Origin: an uncultured Thermoguttaceae bacterium
GTDB taxonomy: Bacteria > Planctomycetota > Planctomycetia > Pirellulales > Thermoguttaceae
NCBI GenBank assembly: GCA_938084835.1
Contig: CALKER010000015.1
Coordinates: forward strand, 1 to 64,000
Length of the DNA stretch: 64,000 nt
Reading direction: 5' to 3'
Position numbers and translations under genes: made by a program. Shown here in pieces: positions 37,327 through 47,370 of the stretch (positions within the stretch are counted from its first letter, which is position 1; each line of letters begins with the position of its first letter). Below the pieces are notes generated by a model. It saw nothing but the letters and a program-made list of their open reading frames with translations. It was not told where the DNA came from and did not search any database.

Positions 37327-37591
37327 GAAAAAAGCAAGGCCGGACAGCGTCCGTGTAGCTTTGAGAACAATCTTTTGACGGGTAGAGGTAGCTCCGGCAC
37401 ATTCGTTGCATCGCTCCACGTGTGGCCTTAGCGTAGCAGCAGATAAAGAATTACGACTTTGGAAAAATAGCAGCGATCGTTCTGCTATACTTCTTAAGGA
37501 AGTGGAAGGCCAGTGAGAGCTTCGCGCTCGACCTGACGGCAAAAACAGGGGACTATTAGTTCGGCGAGAGGCAGCAGGGGAAGGTACCTCG

Positions 37592-38500
37592 ATGAACCTC
37601 TTGGGAAAAATCCTCATCGTCCTGATCTTCGTAATGAGTTTGGTCTTCAGCACTATGGTGGTGGCCGTTTATTCCACGCACACCAATTGGCGCGACGTAG
37701 TAATGCGGCCAGCCGACCAAGTCGGACCCGGCAAGGAACTGGGGTTGCGTTATCAACTGGAGAACGAGCGGCAGTTGGTAAAGCAGTATCAAGATCGGGT
37801 TGAGCTTCTTACGAAACAACTTAATGCCGAAAAGCTTGCTTATCAGCAGGCGGTCGCGAAGTTAGAAACCGAAAACGCGCGCTTGGCCGACGAGCTTGAT
37901 CAACTAAAGAGAACCCACGCTCAGCTGGTGGAAGAAAACAATCGGGCTTTGGCAAGCCTTTACGCCCTCCAGCAAGAGACGGCATCACTTCGGGCGGAGG
38001 TTGAGGGTGGGATGCTGGGCGACCAAAAAGTCATTGGCCTCCGCGAAGAGATCCGTCTTGTGCAAAAAGATCGGGATGCCCAGTTTGATCGTGTCGTGAC
38101 CCTTACCGACGAGCTCAACCAAACTTTGCAACAGCTAGAAACCCTGAAGGAGCAAAGCGTACGGCTTGCCCAAGAGTTAGCCAATGCCAAATCCGTGCTA
38201 CAAAAGTTTGGTTTGAAGCCCCACCCGGAGCTCTACCAGGATGTCCCCCCGGAGGTAGACGGAATAATCCTTGCCACTACGGCCGCTGGGCATGTTGAGA
38301 TTTCTATTGGTGCAGACGACGGGTTGGTAAAAGGGCACAAATTGGAAGTTTATCGAGTGGCTCCAGAGCAGTCGACGTACCTCGGCCGCATCGAAGTCCT
38401 AGAAACTTCGCCCGACCGAGCAGTCTGCCGGATTATCCCTGAATATCGGAAAGGTGAAATGCAGAGGGGAGACCGTGTCGCCTCGAAGATCCTCAACTAG
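37592..38500 (+). CDS. Membrane-anchored coiled-coil protein, unknown function
   Basis: 302 residues. One N-terminal membrane helix (about 6-28, ILIVLIFVMSLVFSTMVVAV), then a long heptad-rich coiled coil (about 50-205), then a compact C-terminal domain (about 215-302; GIILATTAAGHVEISIGADD, GLVKGHKLEVYRV, YLGRIEVLE, RGDRVASKIL). The last part resembles small beta domains at the ends of envelope proteins (FlgT-C-like). The coiled coil would face the periplasm or the cytoplasm depending on anchor orientation, which I cannot settle. The ribosome binding site AGGGGAAGG lies before the ATG. The next small membrane protein gene starts inside its 3' end, so the two are probably translated together. 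Confidence 0.85.
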   Translation: MNLLGKILIVLIFVMSLVFSTMVVAVYSTHTNWRDVVMRPADQVGPGKELGLRYQLENERQLVKQYQDRVELLTKQLNAEKLAYQQAVAKLETENARLADELDQLKRTHAQLVEENNRALASLYALQQETASLRAEVEGGMLGDQKVIGLREEIRLVQKDRDAQFDRVVTLTDELNQTLQQLETLKEQSVRLAQELANAKSVLQKFGLKPHPELYQDVPPEVDGIILATTAAGHVEISIGADDGLVKGHKLEVYRVAPEQSTYLGRIEVLETSPDRAVCRIIPEYRKGEMQRGDRVASKILN

Positions 38501-38717
38501 TGTGGCCAGATCCACCACAGTGCGAGGCCCCTACCGCAAACCAAGGGCCGATATTTACACGGTGCTGTTGGCTATAGCAACGGTCGCACTCCTTATTGCC
38601 TGTGTTCTTCTTTATCTCGAGACTGCCGACTATCCCGACAGGCCACCTTGGTCTGGCGGTCCCAGCGGTATGGCGCCGCTCGACTCACGCGGGGCTGTTG
38701 CTGCTGTTTTAGGGTAG
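38475..38717 (+). CDS. Small single-helix membrane protein overlapping the preceding gene
   Basis: 80 residues from the GTG at 38475, which has GAGGGGAGA 3 nt before it. It overlaps the previous gene by 26 nt in another frame. A basic N-terminus (SPRRSSTSVARS, YRKPRAD) leads into one membrane helix (IYTVLLAIATVALLIACVLLYLE) and a short Pro/Gly-rich tail (DYPDRPPWSGG). The positive-inside rule puts the N-terminus in the cytoplasm. Not recognised; the overlap suggests it works with the coiled-coil protein. A longer frame from 38454 is open but has a poorer start. Confidence 0.7.
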   Translation: MSPRRSSTSVARSTTVRGPYRKPRADIYTVLLAIATVALLIACVLLYLETADYPDRPPWSGGPSGMAPLDSRGAVAAVLG

Positions 38718-39748
38718 AAGCGGCGGATCCAACTGGGATTTTCCGCGGGCTTAGCTTTTCGAAAAAGGGGTGCAGATGTTGAACAATACTCCAGAACTTC
38801 TCAGATTCTGAAACCAGCAATTAATAGCCCAGCCCCTTTTCTGAGTGGTTGTTTATGCACGGCTTCGGCGTTATGCACCCTGCGGAAGGCTGCGGTACGT
38901 CTGGAGGCTTATTGTGATTTCCTTAGCGGGCACTCTCAGCACAAGTGAGGCCAAGGGGCTTGGGTGTCCGGTACTACCGCGAATCTTTCCCTTTTACTCG
39001 CGCGGCCTCGGAAAAGATGTCAAGGTGCAGTAAGAAACTTGTCAATTGAGTCCATAAAGATTTCGACGCGTAACTGAAAGATCCGCGGTCATTCCGAAAT
39101 GTTCGACTTTGTTTAGCGAACTGCAAAGTGTTTATTGGCGTAACGCCGGAGCAGCCAATCCCCTTCTCGGTTTTTCAAGAGCCAGTCCGCGTCCGCGAGC
39201 CAATTCAGCCTCCCCTCCCCGAAAAGCCCCCGACAACTCGTCTGATAAAAGCTGCGTGTTACCGCGACTGCACCTCACACTGGGTCCAGCGGGTTGCGCT
39301 TGGCTGCGTGCCGAGCAGTCAGCCTGGGGACCCCAAGGAGGTCATCTCGGCCGGGCTACTCCAGAGCCGCGAGAGCATGTCTTAACGCCCGATCGTTGCA
39401 CAGCTTGGCCACCAAACTTCGGTTTAAGCAAAAGACCCGTAGTTGTGATCGAAAGCTTTATAGGGGTCACGGTGAGAACTTGGAGGGGGGAGCCAATTTG
39501 CGATCGAGGCTACATTGCTGTTGGGAGCTAATGAAACAAGATGACAAATCCGACCCCTCCGGGTCCTATGCCTGTTTCGAGTAAAATTATTCCGCATTGC
39601 TCAGAAGGTATCGCCAGAGCTTTACCTTCCCGCACCATTATTCGCAGAATTGGAAACTTAGTTGGAAATGATTCACTTTGCGACACTTCATTTTCGAGTG
39701 GTATCCTTCCGAAATAACCAGAGTTCGTGATGGTGATCCGAATTAGCA
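38718..39748. other. Non-coding gap
   Basis: 1031 nt before the 1352-residue gene. Several short frames overlap on both strands (for example 39109-39531), none with a ribosome binding site or protein-like pattern. No promoter close to consensus and no notable repeat seen. Confidence 0.45.
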
Positions 39749-42700
39749 GTGCTCGGGTCCTACCAGAATTTGGACCATGATGCAATGAGAGCTCAGCCTG
39801 ATCTTGATGTACCGCCCTTGGACCTGCGAGACGCGGAAAAAGAAGTGTTCGGGTATCTAAACTTCTCTTCCGGACTACATAATCCGCGATTTTTTCTCGC
39901 ACTTAATCGGCTTTATATGGAAGCCGGAGGGATCGACCCCCGCGCCATTCAGACCGAAGCTTTGATCTCTCTCCCGGAAAAAACCCCGGAGACTTTTCGG
40001 CAACTGTTGGAAGAGAGTGCTACGAAACTGGAACGCAGCGGGGTTTTCCCCGACACGGAACAAGCCCGGAGGGTGATTGGCTGTGTGTACGATCGCGTCG
40101 TTCCGGCTTATCAGGAATACCACGCGGACCTGCTCCGATTCGACGATCCATTCCTTATTCATCAACCCTTTTTCCTCGGCCGCGTCATGGAGGCTGTACT
40201 GCAAGTTGCAGAGACGTGGGAAGAGGAAGAGCGGATAGTTCGCGAGGCGATACAACGTTTGAACGATTATGTCGGATACCGACCCGTGCCGGTACTGGAG
40301 ACACGTCGATACGAGCCATATCCGCACGAGCGACTCTGCCCGATCCCCATATACATCCGCGGCGCTGGCGTAGCTTGCTGTCGGTACGGCCCGCTCGTGT
40401 GGTGGACGCTAAAGATTCTGCAGGAAGTCCCTGACTCGATTGCGCTTCAGGCGGATTTCGACTTCGAGCAGTTGGAAGAAATAGCACTCGACCCCCGGCC
40501 CCTTGACTTCCAACACCCTCTTCAACATCGGCCCAATAATATTTACGGCTCTTGGGACTTACACCGTTTAGATCGATCGGGTCGCTACTGCCGCTACATC
40601 GTGCAGAAAGCCAACCTTGATTTCTTATGCCGCTGGGTTGCCGAAAAATTGAACTCAGGCCAAGCGGATCCACAAGTTACCATCTTCCAAGCGGCAGGGG
40701 TGTTAGCGAATACCACGCTTATGGCCATGGGAATAAGCGGGGGACATCCCTCGGCAATCCCCTCCACAGAGAATCTTGGGCGACTTGTGGACAAAATCGC
40801 CTCGTACCGGGAAGAGTTTTACCAGTGGCTTCATCAAAATGCCTCCCGGTGGCTTGGCCAACGGGCTGCCCATTCAGCCCCGGGCAAAGCCACGTATTTT
40901 GCCGAGGTTCGTCGATCGCTCAATCGAAGCATCAACGACTACCGCGCCCGCGAAGCTCATCGCTCGCGATTTGTGCAGCTTATGGCCGAGCTCGGCCAAC
41001 AGGATATTGTTACCCATCAACTAGAGCTGATCTTCGGGGCCACGGCGCGGATGACGGCCCGGATCCACGCGGCAATCCATCGGTGCCACGCACTAATCCG
41101 CGACGGCCACATTGACGAAGCAGCAGCTCATTTGCCGGAGATCTTTCAGCTAATCCTGCGCGGAATCGACTGCGGGGCTATCGTCGATCCGTGGAATATC
41201 CTGGGATTTGGCGGGATGTTCCCCCTTGCCCCATCGCCCGAAGACAGCATTCCCGATGAGCGAATAACTTACCTTTTGGGGATGGTCGAGCGCTTATTCG
41301 ATCTGCACGCGCAGATTATGAAAGCAGCTGCCGCCGTAGGGAAAAAGGAACTTGTGGAGCGTGTGAGTCAAAGTCTGGCCGAGCTGGCCGATTGGTGGGA
41401 CCAATTCGCCACTACCAAGGTCAGTGAGGTGGTGAGCTTCTCCGGAAAATCGGTCCACCAATCGGCGCAAGTGGTGGCCGAGGCTATTGCCGCTTGGCAC
41501 CAAGCCGGTGCCACCTCCGGCGATGTGGCATTTTGGCGCGAACATGCTTCCCAATTCCGCTCGCCCAAGGCATTTGCCTCGGCCATGGAGACCCTCCTGC
41601 AACACGGCGATTCAATTAGCGCTTTGGCGCTAATGATTCACTGGATTAGTTTGGGACAAGAAGTAGGACTTCGGGAAGGAAGTCATCACCTGCCCGCACT
41701 TGCCGCTTGGTGGATTTATCTGTTGTGGCAGGGCGGGGATAAACCTCGGCCGCAAACTACCCGCTCAGTCGAGCGCTTTCCTCAACCACAAACGCCAGAG
41801 GAAAAGTGGCAGTGGACTCGCCGTTTCTTCAATTACCTCGAGGCCAATGGATCTCACTGGTGGCAGGTCCCTATCTTTCGCTTGGCAGACAATGTACCGC
41901 CGCAACCTGCGGAGAGGCAGCCGGATTTGTGGAATCAACAGGAGCAGGAAGCCCAATTCGGGGAGCTTTTCCCCGAAACTTTCGCTGCCGCCTATGAGGG
42001 CGTGATCTTTCGGGAGTCAGCCTTAGATGGAATTGATGCCGAGCTTTTGGAGCGCCGCTTCGAAGGTCTTCACTCCGCCCTCGTGGAAGAGCTAAAACGA
42101 CTTACGGATCATCTTTTTTTCCTTGCCTCGTTGGGAGCTTTATGGCAATACACGGCGCTACAGATCATGCAACACCCCGAGCTTGATCTTGCCGAGACCG
42201 TAGAGCATTGGTTGACATGCACCGAGGCTTTCACTGGCGGGCTGGAACGTTTGGCCCACCAAATTTTGCAATACCCAATTCAGCCAGCATCTGCCTCTTT
42301 GGAGGACATGACCGAATGTGGTCAGCGTCTTCAGCTCAAAGAATCACTCCTTATGCAGGTAGTTGAAGCCTGGATCAAGCTCGAGGAAGCCCGTTGGACG
42401 TTGGCCATGCTTCTGCCACCACAAAAAAGGAGCTCCCTAGCAGAGGAGTGTCCTCATTTTGCAGCTCTCTGTGAGTTTTTCATCTCTTTGGTTAACGGTG
42501 CTGATCAAGCAGTGGCTGAGGCGTGGAGAAAATTTAGGAAGGTTGTTCGGCATTTCTCCACGTGTTATAAGCCTTTGGAAAAGGGTGGATCGCCGCGGCA
42601 CATGGTCTCTGCCCGAGTGGGTGTACAGCTTTTGGGACGACTGTTAGCCCTCTTGGCCCGACGTGGCCACTTGCGAAAGGTAATCCTTTTGCTCCAGGAG

Positions 42701-43807
42701 CTTTTAGTTGCGGAAAAATCTCGCCCCTCGGTCGGGGGGGAGGTGAGCCAACTTGCCTCCCTCTTTCTTGTAGCAACGGAGGCTTTGGCTCGGGCAGTGG
42801 TGATTTCTTCTCAGGCCTGGCCTACGGAGCAAGCCTCACGGCAGAAGCAGCAGCACTTGCTCCAGGTTGTTTTAACGGCTCTCCAAAGGCGGTGGGAACA
42901 GTACGCCGGAAGAACCCTTCTTTCCCCGGTGGAACGAATCTGCCTGAATGCGGAGGTGCTTGAGGAAATTTGCGAATTTATCAGAACCTTCGGACGCGAT
43001 TTGTTCAAACAAGCCTTCTTGAACTACGCCAATCTTCTTAGCATCTCGCACATGGGAGCCGTCAGGTATATTCGGCAAATGCTCGATCGCGCAGGAGAAG
43101 CTCCCCTGCCGGCAGTTTTCGAGAAAGTTCGCGAGGGAGAAATCCCCTTAGACGAAGTGGCCGCCGCACTAACCGCCGTTGTTGAACCTATCCTTACTTA
43201 TTACACTCACTACATCGAATATAACTCATCCACAACAGAAAGCGACCGAGGGGAAAATCTCCACCTTCTTTTGCGGCATTTACTTGTAGTAGCCTGCGTC
43301 GATCGGATTATCTGGACCCACGAGCTCCATCTCCACACGTACCGAACATTGCTGCGCCTGGACGAACCAGAGTTAGCAGAACATGTGGGACAACTCTTTG
43401 CCGCAAGCATACGACCGGATTTGGATTCTTTGGCCTTTTGGTACCGGGAAGCTGAAAAGTTGACAGGAGTTCAGTTGGCCACTGTGCGCCGGGCTGTCAC
43501 CCAGGCTGATGTCTACCCACTTCGACTGGAACAACTGCGCTATTGGGCTCGTAGGCTGGCTGAAGCTCAGACGCCGGAGGTATCTGCCCAGGCTGCCAAG
43601 GCGATCGAGGATCTTGCGGAGCAATTCCTCGCGGAACCACAGGAAACAGGCTTTGAAGAACCCGAGTGGTTCGACATCATCCGGCAGGAATTTCGTCGGC
43701 AAGAGAAAATTTTTACTCTGCTGGAAAGCACCCTGCAGGAGTTAACCACTATCGACGATGTGTTCCTAAGTTACAAAGATCTCCTCCGCCAGTGCGAAGA
43801 CCTTTAA
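39749..43807 (+). CDS. 1352-residue helical protein, unknown function
   Basis: The largest gene in the window. No signal peptide, no membrane helix and no motif that I recognise. The sequence is almost entirely predicted helix, rich in Leu, Ala, Glu, Gln and Trp, with short recurring helix pairs, suggesting an alpha-solenoid (TPR- or HEAT-like) scaffold. The N-terminal third has a denser block with Trp, Cys and Tyr (AGVACCRYGPLVWWTLKIL; YGSWDLHRLDRSGRYCRYIV) that may be a distinct domain. Two short stretches, about 655-710 and 950-960, look like linkers. The frame opens at GTG 39749; ATG 39785 is equally possible, as neither has a clear ribosome binding site. It is bordered by gaps of over 1 kb, so neighbours give no clue. 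Confidence 0.85.
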   Translation: MLGSYQNLDHDAMRAQPDLDVPPLDLRDAEKEVFGYLNFSSGLHNPRFFLALNRLYMEAGGIDPRAIQTEALISLPEKTPETFRQLLEESATKLERSGVFPDTEQARRVIGCVYDRVVPAYQEYHADLLRFDDPFLIHQPFFLGRVMEAVLQVAETWEEEERIVREAIQRLNDYVGYRPVPVLETRRYEPYPHERLCPIPIYIRGAGVACCRYGPLVWWTLKILQEVPDSIALQADFDFEQLEEIALDPRPLDFQHPLQHRPNNIYGSWDLHRLDRSGRYCRYIVQKANLDFLCRWVAEKLNSGQADPQVTIFQAAGVLANTTLMAMGISGGHPSAIPSTENLGRLVDKIASYREEFYQWLHQNASRWLGQRAAHSAPGKATYFAEVRRSLNRSINDYRAREAHRSRFVQLMAELGQQDIVTHQLELIFGATARMTARIHAAIHRCHALIRDGHIDEAAAHLPEIFQLILRGIDCGAIVDPWNILGFGGMFPLAPSPEDSIPDERITYLLGMVERLFDLHAQIMKAAAAVGKKELVERVSQSLAELADWWDQFATTKVSEVVSFSGKSVHQSAQVVAEAIAAWHQAGATSGDVAFWREHASQFRSPKAFASAMETLLQHGDSISALALMIHWISLGQEVGLREGSHHLPALAAWWIYLLWQGGDKPRPQTTRSVERFPQPQTPEEKWQWTRRFFNYLEANGSHWWQVPIFRLADNVPPQPAERQPDLWNQQEQEAQFGELFPETFAAAYEGVIFRESALDGIDAELLERRFEGLHSALVEELKRLTDHLFFLASLGALWQYTALQIMQHPELDLAETVEHWLTCTEAFTGGLERLAHQILQYPIQPASASLEDMTECGQRLQLKESLLMQVVEAWIKLEEARWTLAMLLPPQKRSSLAEECPHFAALCEFFISLVNGADQAVAEAWRKFRKVVRHFSTCYKPLEKGGSPRHMVSARVGVQLLGRLLALLARRGHLRKVILLLQELLVAEKSRPSVGGEVSQLASLFLVATEALARAVVISSQAWPTEQASRQKQQHLLQVVLTALQRRWEQYAGRTLLSPVERICLNAEVLEEICEFIRTFGRDLFKQAFLNYANLLSISHMGAVRYIRQMLDRAGEAPLPAVFEKVREGEIPLDEVAAALTAVVEPILTYYTHYIEYNSSTTESDRGENLHLLLRHLLVVACVDRIIWTHELHLHTYRTLLRLDEPELAEHVGQLFAASIRPDLDSLAFWYREAEKLTGVQLATVRRAVTQADVYPLRLEQLRYWARRLAEAQTPEVSAQAAKAIEDLAEQFLAEPQETGFEEPEWFDIIRQEFRRQEKIFTLLESTLQELTTIDDVFLSYKDLLRQCEDL

Positions 43808-45296
43808 CAGCCCTATTTTGGCGGTAGATGAATCAATAAGCTGGGGAGGGATTTACTTCCCGGACAAGCAGCACGTTTCACTCTCGAGTGGACCCTGCTT
43901 TCCCCGGAAGCCGGGGGTGGCCAGTGAAACAGGCATACGCACTCACTTTATCGCCCGCGATGCCCTGGCCTCTGGCACCTTTCGCAGGGAAAGCTCTCCA
44001 CAATAGCAAAGTAAATCAAAAGCCCTTGACGGACCCTCACTCCACCTGAGAAGTGTTGCTCATCGCGTTCCCGTTATTTTGGCATCCTGTCGGCCGTGGT
44101 GCCCCGCGATTTCAATGGATAGTAAATTAATCGGCAATGTAATCTCCTCTCAATAGGTGAAGGTCGGTTCGTCTTCCTATTGACTCTCCGGCACCCCAGA
44201 TTCTAAGGCAGACGAGTCTAAGACTTCCCACCTTGCCTCGGATGATTCTTGGCCCGCGACAAGGTCTGCCCGTTTGTGCGGTCTCCGCCGCAGCTAGCGT
44301 CCGGATGCAACACAGACGCCATAGACTCCATAATGATGGACAAGCTTTAGAAAAGTTTGGCACTCTGAGGCAAACCGGAAACGGCCCCGGGAGTTTTTAA
44401 TCTCCGCTTTTAAATGAGCTTTTTAACTGAGCCGAGCATCCCACTCCTCCTTGCAACTCCTAAGGGCTGATTTGTGATCTCAGGCACCACCCGAGAACTT
44501 CAGCTCAAGCTTCGCCCATAGGGCGTTACCCGACTGAATATGACTTTATGAGGAGAGCATTACCGCAATTGCGCAGTTTCCGAGGGCCCCAAAGGAACCC
44601 CACTATATCTTTGAATTAAGCAGACCTAATCAGAATTGCCGTTGAGTCAAGGAGAAACCACCAATTAATATTCCCCCGAAACCTAAGCGCCATGGGCGTT
44701 CCGGGGGTGCAAGCAAACGGTCCCCAGAGTCCCATCGCGATGCAAAAAAGTTGGTCGAGACGTCAACACGGATGTCCGGAATGCGGCTCCGAGTGAAAGA
44801 AGAGAAAAAGGCTGGACGTTCAAAAACTTGATCACTGTTGCCCGGGACGCTGAATTTAGGTTAGCAGGCGCTTCCGGAGAATCCTGGGCTGATTTTCAGT
44901 CCATCGGTCCGCGCAACCCTCGAAAAGATTTGAGTAATGCCGGCCGCCACCTACAAGGCAGGACAGACAAGCCAGGGATTATTAACCGATCTGTTCAACA
45001 CAACTTGAGGGCCAAACACGACCTGTTTTGGGGAGATATTTTCTTTAAACTTGTTCGGCTTATTTGGCAATTTTAAAGCGAAACCGGTCTGTGGAAGTTT
45101 TTACGCAAGTGGCATGAAGCTTTTCGCCCAAGATTCGCCAGCGCATGGGGGAATGTTTTCCTAGGAGCTTCATCCGGCAAAACCTTCCCTAGCCAAGCAC
45201 GGACGCTTGCTCATACTGCCATTATTGGCCGACCCACGTGTGGGCGCGCGAGAGGTGATAAGAGGTTTACGACATCCGTCTCATCGGGCCTAGGCT
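43808..45296. other. Long non-coding gap with a nested hairpin
   Basis: 1489 nt. Holds the structured element at 43875-43930. Short frames elsewhere (for example 44828-45076) have no supporting signals. CCCAC-GT-GTGGG near 45235 is a minor inverted repeat. Confidence 0.5.
43875..43930 (+). other. Nested hairpin downstream of the 1352-residue gene
   Basis: The outer stem is 8 bp (GTTTCACT/AGTGAAAC) and the inner stem 6 bp (CCCCGG/CCGGGG, AAG loop), both perfect, within 56 nt and 68 nt after the stop codon. There is no T-run after it, so a plain intrinsic terminator is unlikely; a 3' UTR structure or small RNA is possible. Confidence 0.5.
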
Positions 45297-46364
45297 ATGA
45301 CGGAAAAACCGCCAAAATTCTCGACTGTGGTTTTTTTTCTCGCACTACTTGTGGTCATCCCCACCGCCACTTGGGTAGGAATGCTAGTTCCCCAACTGGT
45401 GGTGGATGCGGCGGGAGGGATCCAAAGCTATCTGGCCGAGATGGGAATTTTCGATCAGAAGAATTCGTCACTTATAGCCAGTCCGACAGGTCTGCGGATG
45501 AGTTCGGAAATTCCTCGCTTCGAGTCACCCTGGGAAAATTCGGCGCCGCGTTTCCCCACCGCCCACCCTCCCCAAGCATTGTCGAGCACCCCCCCAGCGC
45601 AAACCAGGGATCTTATTGCCACCAACCTTCCACCCAACGGAGCTGACGGGAACCCACCGTTGCAATGGGCCGAAAAATTAATCCAAAATGCTGCCGCCAC
45701 AGTAATGGCCGATCCTGCAACTGACGCGCAAGGTGTGATCCGGGCATCCCACGAAATGTCCGAAAACGCAATCGACCCTTCGCCGGTTCACCCAGCGTCC
45801 TTTGCGGTTGGCACTCTCGGTACCACCAGCAGCAGGGGGATCAACCACCCTTCAGGGAAAGAACGGCTCCACCCTCAACCGGATTCTATATCCCTCATTG
45901 GATGGAGTGTACAACAAAGGGATGGAGCGGAACCCCAAAGTAGTGATAGCGCAAAAATCGAGGCTCATTCAACACCGCCTCAGGGCGTTATTCGGGGCGG
46001 GCCTCAGCAGCAGCAATATTCCCCCTCAATTCCGGCCAACAGACCTTCCGCCAATTTAAACGACACACGGCCAAGCCGAAGCTATCCACGGTCACCCGGG
46101 GGTGGATCGATGGGTCACGAACAAACTCCCCGAATGTTCTCCCCGGACGACTCCAAGGTACGAGAACTTGAGCTTACCCTCCGTAGGCTGGGTGCTGTCA
46201 AGTACGTGCTAGAGGAAGAATCAGCCTCTGGACGATTCTATTTCGTGGCGGAGGTGCCTCAGCCAGGGGAAGAAACCCGGCGGCAAGTCTTCCAGGCTGT
46301 GGATTCAGATCCGTATCGCGCCATGGAGCATGTGGTTCAGCAAATCGAAGCAAGCCGCCGGTAG
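45297..46364 (+). CDS. Membrane-anchored protein with low-complexity middle, unknown function
   Basis: 355 residues. An N-terminal membrane helix (VVFFLALLVVIPTATWVGML, about 10-32) is followed by about 240 residues rich in Pro, Ser, Asn and Gln without predicted structure. A small C-terminal domain (about 280-352: VRELELTLRRLGAVKYVLEE, FYFVAEVPQPGEETRRQVF, PYRAMEHVVQQIEASR) looks like a folded alpha/beta unit. A periplasmic linker with a terminal binding domain is a reasonable picture, but no family is recognised. The ATG at 45297 has no strong ribosome binding site. Confidence 0.75.
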   Translation: MTEKPPKFSTVVFFLALLVVIPTATWVGMLVPQLVVDAAGGIQSYLAEMGIFDQKNSSLIASPTGLRMSSEIPRFESPWENSAPRFPTAHPPQALSSTPPAQTRDLIATNLPPNGADGNPPLQWAEKLIQNAAATVMADPATDAQGVIRASHEMSENAIDPSPVHPASFAVGTLGTTSSRGINHPSGKERLHPQPDSISLIGWSVQQRDGAEPQSSDSAKIEAHSTPPQGVIRGGPQQQQYSPSIPANRPSANLNDTRPSRSYPRSPGGGSMGHEQTPRMFSPDDSKVRELELTLRRLGAVKYVLEEESASGRFYFVAEVPQPGEETRRQVFQAVDSDPYRAMEHVVQQIEASRR

Positions 46365-47370
46365 GACTGGCGCCGCGGAACTACCCCTAAGTTACCTACT
46401 CTTTGACTGCCTGCCGGGTGGTTTTAACAGCTAAACCTGCAGGTGACCTAAGGCTCACGCCGACTGTGGGAGCAATTGACGGTGATACCCGTCTCCGCAA
46501 CACTCTTGGCCAACTTTGTCGGCAAGCGAGGCGGTTGAATCCCGGGCAGGAAATTCGCCATTGGAACCAGTAAACCATCTTCGATAGGCTTACACGCCGC
46601 CCCACGCTGAAGGAAATGGACCAACTAGCGGCCCCTGGTGCCCGCCCCCTTTAATTGCCAAATGCGGCCAAGTTTTCTCCTCTTTGCTTCTCGCCTGAAC
46701 ACCCCGCGTCAGAAAAGTCCCAACATAATTTCTCCGATCGTTTAATTTGCCTAATCCCAAGCGTGAAGAACAAGGTACTGCTTAAGGGTACTGCTTAAGT
46801 GCCAATGATGGACTGGAAAAAGCACGTGATTCTGGAAATAAACGCTGCACGAAGCAGGAAAACACCTTGAAAGATGTTGTTAAATCCAAAGCTCACCTTG
46901 AGTGAGACTTTCCGATAGGTAAAGAAAATGCTACAAATCATGATAAACCTTACAATTATTATGTCAATTTCCCGTGGGCGGGTTGACCCAAGAGGAAGTA
47001 CCGTCCCCGGTTCGGGGCTTGTCCTTCCCATACTCCAAACTCGGCTTGCCAAATCATAAAGCACGATTAGAATACCGCCGTCGTTTTTATTTTGCGGGTA
47101 GAGCCCTTGTCCCGAACTACCCCACGGCAATAAAGAAAAGGTGTTATAGTTTCCTCAACGAGTTTCGGCTAAGGTACCACGGGGTGGGTGGGACTGTCGG
47201 CCGAGGGGCTAGGCGCGGCGTGAAAAACCGAAAATTAGGCATCCGGCTTTCTGAGATCGTGGAGGCGTACCTGCTAATCCACGGCAGGGGATCGAATTAA
47301 AAAAGCGAGGTTGCAAGCAAGAATTTTTCTTGAGCTTGGGCGCGTGCTTGCCGAATTTGGGGGGTAGGTC
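46365..47370. other. Non-coding gap before scpB
   Basis: 1006 nt. Contains a 13-bp tandem repeat at 46774-46799. A 108-codon frame (46974-47300) starts at GTG without a ribosome binding site; composition is not protein-like enough to call. Confidence 0.45.
46774..46799. repeat. Exact tandem repeat, 13 bp x 2
   Basis: GGTACTGCTTAAG is repeated back to back (46774-46786, 46787-46799). Non-coding context. Confidence 0.9.

Larger units (their letters stand above)
36253..37591. other. Non-coding gap with terminator, palindrome and promoter
   Basis: 1339 nt. Contains the terminator at 36605, the palindrome at 36688, a 6-bp hairpin CGGTAT/ATACCG at 37114-37129, the promoter at 37297 and a second TATACT at 37486. 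A 145-codon frame at 36994 overlaps these signals, lacks a ribosome binding site and is rejected. Confidence 0.5.

Noticed and set aside
36994..37431. 145-codon rightward frame
   Set aside because: It crosses a near-consensus promoter, has no ribosome binding site and has Cys/Ser/Pro-rich, unstructured composition.
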